From positions 36,136 to 100,135 of the forward strand of contig NZ_JOFH01000031.1 of the NCBI RefSeq assembly GCF_000721235.1: a stretch of 64,000 nucleotides of DNA, read 5' to 3'. A program made the translations under genes and the position numbers. Below are positions 41,973-50,138 of the stretch, piece by piece (position 1 is the stretch's first letter; the number at the start of each line of letters is the position of its first letter). The notes beneath the pieces were generated by a model. The model saw only the letters and a program-made list of their open reading frames with translations, did no database searches and was not told the DNA's origin. This DNA comes from Streptomyces olivaceus (GTDB lineage: Bacteria > Actinomycetota > Actinomycetes > Streptomycetales > Streptomycetaceae).

Positions 41973-43100
41973 GTGAAGCTTCAGCGCGTGAACCGGCGGG
42001 CCCTCGCTCTCGGTGCTCTCGCCGTCTCCGGCGCCCTGGCCCTCACGGCGTGCGGCTCCGACGACACCAGCGGTGGCAGCGGCGGCGACTCCAGCTCCGC
42101 CGCCTCCAACAGCAACATCAAGTGCGACGACGCCAAGGGCCAGCTCCAGGCCTCCGGCTCCTCCGCGCAGCAGAACGCGGTGGACGCCTGGGTCAAGCAG
42201 TACGTCTCGGCCTGCAAGAACGTGCAGATCAACTACAACCCGACCGGCTCCGGTGCGGGCATCACCGCGTTCACGCAGGGCCAGACCGCGTTCGCCGGTT
42301 CGGACTCCGCCCTGAAGCCCGAGGAGATCGAGGCCTCGAAGAAGGTCTGCACCGACGGCCAGGCCATCGACCTGCCGATGGTCGGCGGCCCGATCGCGGT
42401 CGGCTTCAACGTCACCGGCGTCGACTCGCTCGTCCTGGACGCCCCGACCATCGCCAAGATCTTCGACAGCAAGATCACCAACTGGAACGACGAGGCGATC
42501 AAGAAGCTCAACCCCGACGCCAAGCTTCCGGACCTGAAGATCCAGGCCTTCCACCGCTCGGACGAGTCCGGCACCACGGACAACTTCACCAAGTACCTGA
42601 AGGCCGCCGCGCCGCAGGACTGGAAGTACGAGGGCGGCAAGTCCTGGGAGGCCAAGGGCGGCCAGTCCGCGCAGGGCTCCTCCGGCCTGGCCGGTCAGGT
42701 GAAGCAGACGCCCGGCTCCATCTCGTACTTCGAGCTGTCCTACGCCAAGGACGGCATCACCACCGTCGACGTCAAGACCGAGGCCGCCGAGCCGGTCAAG
42801 GCCACCGTCGAGAATGCCACCGCCGCCATCGGCGCGGCCAAGGTCGTCGGCACCGGCAAGGACCTCGCCCTCGAGCTGGACTACACCCCGGACGCCGCCG
42901 GCGCCTACCCGCTCGTCCTGGTGACGTACGAGATCGCCTGCGACAAGGGCAACAAGGCGGACACCCTGCCCGCCACCAAGTCCTTCCTGAACTACATGGC
43001 CTCCGAGGACGGTCAGGGCCTGCTGGCGGACGCCGGCTACGCCCCGATGCCCACCGAGATCATCACCAAGGTCCGCGAGACCATCTCGGGCCTGAGCTGA
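41973..43100 (+). CDS. pstS: Phosphate-binding lipoprotein PstS
   Basis: A 375-residue lipoprotein: signal peptide with the lipobox LALTAC-G, Ser/Gly linker, then the periplasmic-binding fold. Phosphate-site features are ASGSSAQQNAV, YNPTGSGAGITAF, FAGSDSAL and HRSDESGTTDNFTKYL. It captures phosphate for PstCAB. GTG is the start. It is followed by two strong hairpins that separate it from pstC, which may give it higher expression than the other pst genes. Confidence 0.97.
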   Translation: MKLQRVNRRALALGALAVSGALALTACGSDDTSGGSGGDSSSAASNSNIKCDDAKGQLQASGSSAQQNAVDAWVKQYVSACKNVQINYNPTGSGAGITAFTQGQTAFAGSDSALKPEEIEASKKVCTDGQAIDLPMVGGPIAVGFNVTGVDSLVLDAPTIAKIFDSKITNWNDEAIKKLNPDAKLPDLKIQAFHRSDESGTTDNFTKYLKAAAPQDWKYEGGKSWEAKGGQSAQGSSGLAGQVKQTPGSISYFELSYAKDGITTVDVKTEAAEPVKATVENATAAIGAAKVVGTGKDLALELDYTPDAAGAYPLVLVTYEIACDKGNKADTLPATKSFLNYMASEDGQGLLADAGYAPMPTEIITKVRETISGLS

Positions 43101-43105
43101 CCCGA

Positions 43106-43163
43106 GTGCGGTCCGGTCCCCGCACGGGACCGACAGCGTCCCCGCCCGGGGACCGGACCGCAC
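43106..43163 (+). terminator. Very strong hairpin between pstS and pstC
   Basis: GTGCGGTCCGGTCCCC (43106-43121) pairs perfectly over 16 bp with 43148-43163. It begins 5 bp after the pstS stop. Probably a partial terminator or 3'-stabilising structure, since pstCAB lack another visible promoter. Confidence 0.7.
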
Positions 43164-43183
43164 CGTCCGGTGCACCGCCGCCA

Positions 43184-43208
43184 GGAGCCCCCGGTCGACC
43201 GGGGCTCC
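43184..43208 (+). terminator. Second hairpin between pstS and pstC
   Basis: GGAGCCCC (43184-43191) and GGGGCTCC (43201-43208) pair perfectly, with a GTCGAC core between. It ends 44 bp before pstC. It follows the first hairpin closely. Confidence 0.55.
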
Positions 43209-43252
43209 GCCCGGGCCGCCGACCACGGCGGCTCCGCAGACCGGAGAACCCG

Positions 43253-44263
43253 ATGGACATAACAACGGACACCCAGAAGCCAACCCCCTCCCCCACGCCC
43301 CAGCCGCCCGCCACCGGGGACAAGAGCGCCGCACGCGGCGTGACCCGCCCCGGCGACCGGATCTTCCTCGGGCTCTCCCGCGGGTCCGGCATCCTCGTGC
43401 TGGTCATCATGGCCGCCATCGCGGCGTTCCTCACGTACCGCGCCTCGATCGCCATCAGCGAGGACGAGGCGAACTTCTTCACCACCTTCGAGTGGAACCC
43501 GACCGGCAGCCCGCCGGAGTTCGGCATCGCCGTCCTGGTCTACGGCACCGTCGTGTCGTCGATCGTCGCCATGGCCATCGCCGTCCCGGTCTCGGTCGGC
43601 ATCGCGCTGTTCATCACGCACTACGCGCCGCGCAAGCTGGGCGGTCTGATCGGCTACGTGATCGACCTGCTCGCCGCCGTGCCGTCGATCGTCTACGGCC
43701 TGTGGGGCGCCCTCGTCCTCGTGCCGCACCTGAACGGGCTCTACGGCTGGCTCGACCAGTACCTCGGCTGGACCGGCGTCTTCGAGTGGAACGGCGGCGC
43801 GGGGCGCTCGCTGTTCACCGTGGGCATCCTGCTCGCGATCATGATCCTGCCGATCATCACCAACGTCAGCCGCGAGGTCTTCCGGCAGGTCCCGCGCATG
43901 CACGAGGAGGCCGCGCTGGCCCTCGGCGCCACGCGCTGGGAGGTCATCCGGATGTCGGTGCTCCCCTTCGGCCGCTCCGGCGTCATCTCCGCCTCGATGC
44001 TCGGCCTCGGGCGCGCGCTCGGCGAGACGATGGCCGTGGCCATGGTGCTCTCGCCGACCTTCGACATCTCCGCCAGCCTGCTCGACCCGGGCGGCGGCAC
44101 CTTCGCCCAGAACATCGCCAGCAAGTTCAACGAGGCCACCGAGATGGGCCGGGACGCGCTGATCGCCTCCGGTCTCGTCCTGTTCGTCATCACCCTGCTG
44201 GTCAACGGCGGTGCCCGCATGATCATCGCCCGTCGCAAGGAGTACTCGGGGGCCAACGCATGA
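43253..44263 (+). CDS. pstC: Phosphate ABC transporter permease PstC
   Basis: A 336-residue permease with a Thr/Pro-rich N-terminus and six helices. The EAA-type loop is EEAALALGATRWEVIRMSVLPFGRSGVISASMLGLGRALGET. PstC family features: AVPSIVYGLWG and ILPIITNVSREVFRQVP. It forms the channel with PstA. The ATG follows GGAGAA. The stop overlaps the start of pstA (ATGA). Confidence 0.97.
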   Translation: MDITTDTQKPTPSPTPQPPATGDKSAARGVTRPGDRIFLGLSRGSGILVLVIMAAIAAFLTYRASIAISEDEANFFTTFEWNPTGSPPEFGIAVLVYGTVVSSIVAMAIAVPVSVGIALFITHYAPRKLGGLIGYVIDLLAAVPSIVYGLWGALVLVPHLNGLYGWLDQYLGWTGVFEWNGGAGRSLFTVGILLAIMILPIITNVSREVFRQVPRMHEEAALALGATRWEVIRMSVLPFGRSGVISASMLGLGRALGETMAVAMVLSPTFDISASLLDPGGGTFAQNIASKFNEATEMGRDALIASGLVLFVITLLVNGGARMIIARRKEYSGANA

Positions 44264-45309
44264 GCAACGCAACCCTGACCCCCAAGAACCGCAGCTCCCT
44301 GCGCGCCGCCTCGCTGCCCAAGTGGTTCCCGTGGGCGGTCGCGGCCGGCTCGGTCCTCCTCGGCCTCGGCATCAGCGCCGCCGCCGGACTGAACAGCAGC
44401 ATCCAGTGGGCCCTGATCGCCGCGGTCCTCTTCGTCGGCGGCACGTACGGCGTCTCGGCGGGCGTCGAGGGCAGGCGGCAGGCCAAGGACCGCGTCGCGA
44501 CCAGCATGGTGTGGGTCGCGTTCCTGATGGCCCTGATCCCGCTGCTCTCCCTGATCTGGGAGACCGTGAAGAAGGGCGTGAAGGTCCTCGACGGCTACTT
44601 CCTGACCCACTCGATGGGCGTGGTCGGCGACGCCGAGCCCGGCGGCGGCATCTACCACGCCATCCTCGGCACCCTGGAGCAGGTCGGCATCGCCACGCTG
44701 ATCTCCGTGCCGGTCGGTGTGCTCACCGCCATCTACCTGGTCGAGTACGGCCGCGGCCGGCTCGCCAAGGCCGTCACCTTCTTCGTGGACGTCATGACGG
44801 GCATCCCGTCGATCGTCGCGGGCCTGTTCGTGCTCAGCCTGTGGGTCCTGATCCTGGACATGGGCCCGTCCGGCGTCGCCGGCTCGTTCGCCCTGTGCAT
44901 CCTGATGATCCCCGTGGTCGTCCGCTCCACCGAGGAGATGCTCAAGCTCGTCCCGAACGAGCTGCGCGAGGCGTCCCTCGCCCTGGGCGTGCCCAAGTGG
45001 CGCACGATCATCAAGGTGGTCCTGCCGACCTCGATCGGCGGCATCGTCACCGGCGTCATGCTGGCCGTCGCCCGCATCACCGGCGAGACGGCCCCCGTGC
45101 TGCTGCTGGTCTGGGGGAGCAACTTCATCAACGCGAACCCGTTCAAGGATCCGCAGGAGTCGCTGCCGATGTACATCTACCTGCAGTACGGCGCGGGCTC
45201 CGAGGCGGGCTACGACCGTGCCTGGGCGGCGGCCCTGACGCTCATCGCGTTCATCATGATCCTCAACCTCGCGGCCCGCGGCATCGCCCGCTGGAAGGCC
45301 CCGCGGTGA
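44260..45309 (+). CDS. pstA: Phosphate ABC transporter permease PstA
   Basis: A 349-residue permease with eight or so hydrophobic stretches: two extra N-terminal helices before the six-helix core. The EAA loop reads [58 protein letters not shown] matches the PstA family. Coupled to pstC by 4 nt. The 91 bp to pstB contain no distinct promoter. Confidence 0.97.
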   Translation: MSNATLTPKNRSSLRAASLPKWFPWAVAAGSVLLGLGISAAAGLNSSIQWALIAAVLFVGGTYGVSAGVEGRRQAKDRVATSMVWVAFLMALIPLLSLIWETVKKGVKVLDGYFLTHSMGVVGDAEPGGGIYHAILGTLEQVGIATLISVPVGVLTAIYLVEYGRGRLAKAVTFFVDVMTGIPSIVAGLFVLSLWVLILDMGPSGVAGSFALCILMIPVVVRSTEEMLKLVPNELREASLALGVPKWRTIIKVVLPTSIGGIVTGVMLAVARITGETAPVLLLVWGSNFINANPFKDPQESLPMYIYLQYGAGSEAGYDRAWAAALTLIAFIMILNLAARGIARWKAPR

Positions 45310-45400
45310 CGTCGGTGCGGCAGACGCCGCACGGCCGGTCGCTGACGCGACCCACAGAAGCACAGTCCGCGACCGGACCCCGAAAGAAGCAGTGATACCC

Positions 45401-46177
45401 ATGGCCAAGCGCATAAATGTCAGCGGCCTGAACGCCTACTACGGCTCCTTCCTCGCCATCGAGGACATCTCGATGACCGTCGAGCCCCGCTCCGTGACGG
45501 CCTTCATCGGCCCCTCCGGCTGCGGCAAGTCCACCTTCCTGCGGACGCTCAACCGCATGCACGAGGTCACGCCCGGCGGGCGCGTCGACGGCAAGGTCAT
45601 GCTCGACGACGAGAACCTCTACGGTGCCGGCATCGACCCGGTGTCCGTGCGGCGCGAGGTCGGCATGGTCTTCCAGCGCCCGAACCCCTTCCCGACGATG
45701 TCGGTCTACGACAACGTGGCGGCGGGCCTGCGCCTGAACGGCAAGTACAAGAAGTCCCAGCTGGACGACATCGTCGAGAAGTCCCTCAAGGGCGCCAACC
45801 TCTGGAACGAGGTCAAGGACCGCCTGAACAAGCCCGGCTCCGGCCTCTCCGGCGGCCAGCAGCAGCGCCTGTGCATCGCCAGGGCCATCGCGGTCGAGCC
45901 GAACGTCCTGCTGATGGACGAGCCCTGCTCCGCCCTGGACCCGATCTCCACCCTGGCGATCGAGGACCTGATCGGCGAGCTGAAGGAGCGCTTCACGATC
46001 GTCATCGTGACGCACAACATGCAGCAGGCGGCGCGCGTCTCGGACCGCACGGCCTTCTTCAACCTGGCGGCCGTCGGCCAGCCCGGCAAGCTGATCGAGA
46101 TCGACGAGACGGAGCGCATCTTCTCCAACCCGTCGGTCCAGGCCACGGAGGACTACATCTCCGGCCGCTTCGGCTAG
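45401..46177 (+). CDS. pstB: Phosphate ABC transporter ATPase PstB
   Basis: A 258-residue ATPase: Walker [12 protein letters not shown]-loop [13 protein letters not shown], signature [16 protein letters not shown], Walker [14 protein letters not shown] and H-loop [14 protein letters not shown]. PstB-specific sequence includes [21 protein letters not shown]. The start ATG 45401 is chosen by the known N-terminus MAKRI; GTG 45392 is an in-frame alternative. A long bidirectional terminator follows. Confidence 0.97.
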   Translation: MAKRINVSGLNAYYGSFLAIEDISMTVEPRSVTAFIGPSGCGKSTFLRTLNRMHEVTPGGRVDGKVMLDDENLYGAGIDPVSVRREVGMVFQRPNPFPTMSVYDNVAAGLRLNGKYKKSQLDDIVEKSLKGANLWNEVKDRLNKPGSGLSGGQQQRLCIARAIAVEPNVLLMDEPCSALDPISTLAIEDLIGELKERFTIVIVTHNMQQAARVSDRTAFFNLAAVGQPGKLIEIDETERIFSNPSVQATEDYISGRFG

Positions 46178-46229
46178 GAACCCCCGATCTCCTCACGGTG
46201 CTGCATGGCGGTGCCACCGCGAGGACACC

Positions 46230-46262
46230 AAGGGCCCGCCCCCGATCCGGGGGCGGGCCCTT
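46230..46262. terminator. Bidirectional terminator between pstB and pit
   Basis: AAGGGCCCGCCCCC (46230-46243) pairs perfectly over 14 bp with 46249-46262 around GATCC. It separates the convergent pstB and pit genes and would serve both strands. Confidence 0.9.
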
Positions 46263-46308
46263 CCGCACAACAGCGCAGCTTCCTCGCCCGGCATCCGCGC
46301 CGGACGCC

Positions 46309-47307
46309 CTACAGGAACGCCAGATCCACCACCCAGTACGACACCGCGGCCACCACCGCGGCCGCCGGCATCGTGATGAACCACCCCAGGATGATGTTCT
46401 TCGCGACGCCCCACCGCACCGCGTTCACCCGCTTCGTGGCCCCGACGCCCATGATCGCCGAGGTGATCACGTGCGTCGTCGAGATCGGCGCGTGGAAGAT
46501 GAACGCCGACCCGAACATGATCGACGCCCCCGTGGTCTCCGCGGCGAACCCCTGCGGCGGGTCCAGCTCGATGATCTTCCGCCCCAGCGTCCGCATGATC
46601 CGCCAGCCACCGGCGTACGTCCCCGCGGACAGCATCAGCGCGCAGGCGAGCTTCACCCACACCGGGATCGGGTCGCCGTACTCCTCGACGTCGGCGATGA
46701 CCAGCGCCATCACCACGATGCCCATCGTCTTCTGCGCGTCCTGCAGACCGTGCCCCAGCGCCATGCCCGCCGCCGACACCGTCTGCGCGATACGGAAACC
46801 GCGCTTGGCCTTGTGCGGATTGGTCCGCCGGAAGATCCACATGATCGCCGTCATCACCAGGTAACCGGCGAGCAGACCGATCACCGGCGACACGAACATG
46901 GGGATGACGATCTTGTCGACGACCCCGTGCCAGTACACGGTCGTACTCCCGGCCAGCGCCGCGCCGACCATGCCGCCGAACAGCGCGTGCGACGAGGAGG
47001 AGGGCAGCCCGAAGTACCAGGTGATCAGGTTCCAGACGATCGCGCCCACGAGCGCGGCGAAGAGGATCCCCATCCCCTTCGAACCCTCGGGGGTCTGGAT
47101 CACCCCCTCGCTGACGGTCTTGGCGACCCCGGATCCCATGAACGCGCCGGCCAGGTTCATCACCGCGGCCATGGCGAGCGCCGCGCGGGGCGTCAGCGCG
47201 CGCGTCGACACGGAGGTGGCGATCGCGTTGGCCGAATCGTGGAAGCCGTTGGTGTACGTGAAGAAGAGCGCGACCCCGACGGTCACGACCAGTGCGAAGG
47301 TGTCCAT
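46309..47307 (-). CDS. pit: Low-affinity inorganic phosphate transporter (Pit family)
   Basis: A 332-residue PiT/PHO4-family carrier with about ten helices. Duplicated signature: FTYTNGFHDSANAIATSVSTRAL near the N-terminus, and GMALGHGLQDAQKTMGIV with STTHVITSAIMGVG later; GLPSSSSHALFGGMVG is also typical. It imports metal-phosphate with protons. It is transcribed from the PhoU-like gene upstream, 7 bp apart, which is a common pairing with such transporters. Confidence 0.95.
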   Translation of the reverse strand: MDTFALVVTVGVALFFTYTNGFHDSANAIATSVSTRALTPRAALAMAAVMNLAGAFMGSGVAKTVSEGVIQTPEGSKGMGILFAALVGAIVWNLITWYFGLPSSSSHALFGGMVGAALAGSTTVYWHGVVDKIVIPMFVSPVIGLLAGYLVMTAIMWIFRRTNPHKAKRGFRIAQTVSAAGMALGHGLQDAQKTMGIVVMALVIADVEEYGDPIPVWVKLACALMLSAGTYAGGWRIMRTLGRKIIELDPPQGFAAETTGASIMFGSAFIFHAPISTTHVITSAIMGVGATKRVNAVRWGVAKNIILGWFITMPAAAVVAAVSYWVVDLAFL

Positions 47308-47314
47308 GAAGAGC

Positions 47315-47935
47315 TCAGGACTCCTTGACGGCGATGGTCTCCACCGTGTTCGCCACGTGCTCGAACGCGTCGGCCGCTTCCTCCAGCACGTCCACGATCT
47401 GCTTGAGCTTCAGCACCTCGATGGCCTCGTACTTGCCGTTGAAGAGGTGGGCGAGCAGCTTGCGGTGGATCTGGTCGGCCTGGTTCTCCAGCCGGTTGAC
47501 CTCGATCCAGTACTCGGTGAGGTTGTCCATCGTGCGCAGGTTCGGCATGGCCTCGGCCGTCAGCTCGGCGGCCCGCGCCAGCACCTCGATCTGCTGCTCG
47601 ACGCCCTTGGGCAGTTCCTCGACGTTGTAGAGGACGACCAGGTCGACGGCCTCCTCCATGAAGTCCATGATGTCGTCGAGGGACGAGGCGAGGTTGTAGA
47701 TGTCCTCGCGGTCGAAGGGCGTGATGAACGAGGAGTTCAACTGGTGGAAGATCGCGTGCGTCGCGTCGTCACCTGCGTGTTCGGCGGCCCGCATACGCTC
47801 TGCGATCTCGGCCCGGGCGGATGCGTCCGCCCCGAGCAGTTCCATGAGGAGCTTGGAGCCCGTGACGATGTTGTCCGCGGACGCGGCGAACATGTCGTAG
47901 AAGCTCGTCTCCCTGGGGGTCAGACGAAAGCGCAC
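47315..47935 (-). CDS. PhoU-like (DUF47) partner of Pit
   Basis: A 206-residue all-helical protein of the DUF47/PhoU-like family: FYDMFAASADNIVTGSKLLMEL, the metal-ligand E/D cluster in EHAGDDATHAIFHQLNSSFITPFDREDIYNLASSLDDIMDF, and KEIVDVLEEAADAFEHVANTVE-like end. It is encoded directly ahead of pit and thought to modulate it. GTG at 47935. A TAGCAT hexamer about 45 bp upstream could be its -10. Not PhoU of the Pst system, which has two PhoU repeats. Confidence 0.9.
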   Translation of the reverse strand: MRFRLTPRETSFYDMFAASADNIVTGSKLLMELLGADASARAEIAERMRAAEHAGDDATHAIFHQLNSSFITPFDREDIYNLASSLDDIMDFMEEAVDLVVLYNVEELPKGVEQQIEVLARAAELTAEAMPNLRTMDNLTEYWIEVNRLENQADQIHRKLLAHLFNGKYEAIEVLKLKQIVDVLEEAADAFEHVANTVETIAVKES

Positions 47936-48100
47936 GTGGGGTCCTCGGGGTGCATGGGTTTCGGTCAGGCTGATGCTAGGCGCATCATCCGGCCACGGCT
48001 AACGGGCCGTCCCCCAGTGTCGCCCATCAGGCACAGTGATGAGCAGGGGGGCGACGTCGGGGCCTCCGGCAAGGGCCCCTTACCCAGGAAAGTTCGTTAC

Positions 48101-48123
48101 CATATACCCGCCAGGGGTATATG
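48101..48123 (+). promoter_or_regulatory. CsoR operator
   Basis: CATATACCC (48101-48109) and GGGTATATG (48115-48123) are perfect inverted arms around GCCAG. The TATACCC...GGGTATA core is the copper-responsive CsoR box known from Streptomyces. It stands 45 bp before csoR, so autoregulation is likely. Confidence 0.85.
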
Positions 48124-48168
48124 TCCGCTATCGCCCCGTCCCGGCCCGCACGCTCACAGGAGGACGCG

Positions 48169-48552
48169 ATGACGACCACAGAGGCCGGCGGTACGCCCTC
48201 CTCCGCCACGGCCCGGACCGACCGGACCGAGACCGACGGCACGGACATCGTGACCGACCACGACCGCGGCATCCACGGCTACCACCATCAGAAGGACGAG
48301 CACCTCAAACGCCTGCGCCGCATCGAGGGCCAGATCCGGGGCCTGCAGCGGATGGTCGACGAGGACGTCTACTGCATCGACATACTCACCCAGGTCTCCG
48401 CCTCCACGAAGGCCCTGCAGTCCTTCGCGCTGCAACTGCTGGAGGAGCACCTGCGCCACTGCGTCGCCGACGCGGCCCTCAAGGGCGGCACCGAGATCGA
48501 CGCGAAGGTGGAGGAGGCGACGAAGGCCATCGGACGCCTACTGCGTACGTGA
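48169..48552 (+). CDS. csoR: Copper-sensing repressor CsoR
   Basis: A 127-residue DUF156/CsoR-family regulator. Cu(I) ligands are in place: Cys69 (DVYCIDI), His94 and Cys98 (EEHLRHCV), the C-H-x3-C pattern of S. lividans CsoR. The DNA-binding Arg-rich helix is LKRLRRIEGQIRGLQRMV. The first 40 residues are a Thr/Asp-rich, His-containing extension. ATG follows AGGAGG. No copA or copZ adjoins. The end overlaps the convergent small gene by 15 bp. Confidence 0.95.
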   Translation: MTTTEAGGTPSSATARTDRTETDGTDIVTDHDRGIHGYHHQKDEHLKRLRRIEGQIRGLQRMVDEDVYCIDILTQVSASTKALQSFALQLLEEHLRHCVADAALKGGTEIDAKVEEATKAIGRLLRT

Positions 48553-48711
48553 ACGTTCCTCCGCGACCCGCAGCACCTTGTCGATGCTCTCCAGGCTGAG
48601 CCGCTCCCGGGCGGCCGACGCCGCGATGATCAGCTCGCCGCACAGCTCGATCTCGGCGAGGGCCACGTGGTCCTGAACCGCCGTACCGCCGACCGGAGCC
48701 ACACGCGTCAC
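48538..48711 (-). CDS. 57-residue hypothetical protein convergent with csoR
   Basis: A short gene: GTG 48711, TAG at 48540-48538. The product starts MTRVAPVGGTAVQDHVALAE and continues as a helical protein with IELCGELIIAASAARERLSL and IDKVLRVAEERS. Amphipathic helices and acceptable third-position GC suggest a real gene. I recall conserved proteins of this kind in Streptomyces but can give no function. Its 3' end overlaps csoR by 15 bp on the other strand. GTG 48702 is a possible later start. Confidence 0.7.
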   Translation of the reverse strand: MTRVAPVGGTAVQDHVALAEIELCGELIIAASAARERLSLESIDKVLRVAEERSRTQ

Positions 48712-48778
48712 CTCGTCTCTGCCGTCACCGACTTCCTAGAGTAGGGAGCGGCTACACACCGCGCATGGCACGGAAGGG

Positions 48779-49657
48779 CTAGTTCTTGCCGTCCACCGCC
48801 CCCGCCGCGATCTTGCCGGCGTAGATGTCCCCGCCCTCGGGCAGCCGCACGCGCACGTCGGCGCCGAAATCGTAGAGCAACGTGGTCGAGGCGACGTCCA
48901 CGGTGCCGGCGCCGCCCTCCTGACCGTTGGAGAAGCTGAAGCGGTGCCGGACCTTCCGGATCCGTCCCTCGTCGTCGAGGTAGGCGTCGAACGGCACCTC
49001 CGCGGTGGCGAAGCCCTCGGCCGCCGCGGCCAGCGCCTCCTTGTTGCCGTCCGAGGCACCGCGGGCCGCCCGCGCGAGATCGGCGGTCCCCCGGTAGTGC
49101 CGCACCTCGGTCCCGGCCAGTTCGGTGCGCCCCACGAACGTCGCGGTCCGCGTCCCCCGCAGCACCTCGGCGGCGGCGAACGGGTCCGTCGCCCCGCCGG
49201 TCACCAGGTTCCCGTCCGACAGCGAGGCGGTCTCCACCCGTACCCACTTGTCCCGCGGGACGCCGGCGCCCCGGTTCTTCATGAACAGCGCCCCGGGGGC
49301 GAGCAGTTCGGTGATCGGCTGGTGCTCGCTCGCTCCCGCCGGATCCTGCGGCAGGCGCACCTTCAAATGCCCGAGCCGTTCCCGGAAGTCGTACACGCCC
49401 TCGCCCCGGATGGTCACCCGGGTCCCGCCGCTGGCCATCTCCATCGCGGTCCGCGTCTTGGCGCTCTTCGCGTCCACGAGCCGGTCGGCGGCCCGGTGCA
49501 GCACGGCAACCGGATCACCGGCATTCGCTCCCTGCACGGCGGCGCCCTGCCCGGAGCACCCGGCGCCGGCCAGGCAGACGCAGACCACGACCGCGGCGAG
49601 CGCGGGGCCGCCGCCCGGCCCCTTTCCCGCTTCTCTCTCCCGATTCCGCCCGACCAT
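48779..49657 (-). CDS. Lipoprotein (LprG/DUF1396-like fold possible)
   Basis: A 292-residue secreted lipoprotein. Signal peptide ends at LAGAGC; the mature part has AVLHRAADRLVDAKSAKTRTAMEMASGG, a pattern resembling actinobacterial LppX/LprG-like lipid carriers, and TEVRHYRGTADLARA and VPFDAYLDDEGRIRKVRHRFSFS. The last strand includes TTLLYDFGADVRVRLP. It may bind a lipid at the membrane; this is inference by pattern. ATG 49657 is used; TTG 49675 is possible. Confidence 0.8.
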   Translation of the reverse strand: MVGRNREREAGKGPGGGPALAAVVVCVCLAGAGCSGQGAAVQGANAGDPVAVLHRAADRLVDAKSAKTRTAMEMASGGTRVTIRGEGVYDFRERLGHLKVRLPQDPAGASEHQPITELLAPGALFMKNRGAGVPRDKWVRVETASLSDGNLVTGGATDPFAAAEVLRGTRTATFVGRTELAGTEVRHYRGTADLARAARGASDGNKEALAAAAEGFATAEVPFDAYLDDEGRIRKVRHRFSFSNGQEGGAGTVDVASTTLLYDFGADVRVRLPEGGDIYAGKIAAGAVDGKN

Positions 49658-49735
49658 GCCCACCTGCTGTTCCAAACCGTCTCGCCCGTCCGAAAGCCCC
49701 TGCCGTCCCGGTTAACGAGGGGCAGGCGACCCCGG

Positions 49736-49741
49736 TAACGT
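49736..49741 (+). promoter_or_regulatory. -10 box for a leaderless small gene
   Basis: TAACGT stands 7 nt before GTG 49749, the spacing of leaderless transcripts in this genus. A -35 is weak (TTAACG at 49712-49717). Confidence 0.4.
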
Positions 49742-49748
49742 TGTGGGC

Positions 49749-49919
49749 GTGTCGCAGCAGGACGGTCTCGAAGCCCCCGGGGGCACCCCGGAACACGCCA
49801 CGACAACGGTCGAACAGGGCCCCTTCTGCCTGGCCCGCTGCACCTGCGGCTGGCGCGGCCCGGCCCGAAGAGCCAGAAGCCAGGCCCGCACCGACGCCCA
49901 GACCCACACCTCCACGTAA
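49749..49919 (+). CDS. 56-residue Cys/Trp-motif protein
   Basis: A small gene from GTG to TAA. The product has a Gly/Pro/Glu/Thr-rich N-terminus and a conserved-looking centre FCLARCTCGWRGPARRAR, with three cysteines in C-x3-C-x-C spacing, then a polar tail SQARTDAQTHTST. The CxCGWRGPxR motif is one I know from small Streptomyces proteins of unknown function; it could bind a metal ion. Its frame is distinct from the Pro-rich frames downstream. Confidence 0.7.
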   Translation: MSQQDGLEAPGGTPEHATTTVEQGPFCLARCTCGWRGPARRARSQARTDAQTHTST

Positions 49920-49922
49920 CCC

Positions 49923-50045
49923 CGGCTGCCGCTGGGGCGGGCAGTGCGTGCCGCGCCGCCGCGGGCAGTGCGTGCCGCCCGAGCTGCGGGCAGTCGTGCC
50001 GCTGGGGCGGCACGGGTGGGCGCAGCGGCACCCCGCAAGCGCCGG
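49923..50045. repeat. Imperfect GC-rich dispersed repeat block
   Basis: GGGCAGTGCGTGCCGC appears twice and GGGCAGTCGTGCCGC once, alternating with CCGCTGGGGCGG and closing with GGTGGGCGCAGCGGCAC. Such units recur in intergenic regions of Streptomyces chromosomes. The block follows the small Cys/Trp gene and can fold extensively. No gene is seen in 49920-50138. Confidence 0.6.
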
Positions 50046-50138
50046 GCAGCGCGACCCACCCCCGCCCCCGCCCCGCGTCAACACCGCGCACGGGCCGGAC
50101 CCCGGACGACCTCCCCGGTCAACGCCGGACGACCTCCC

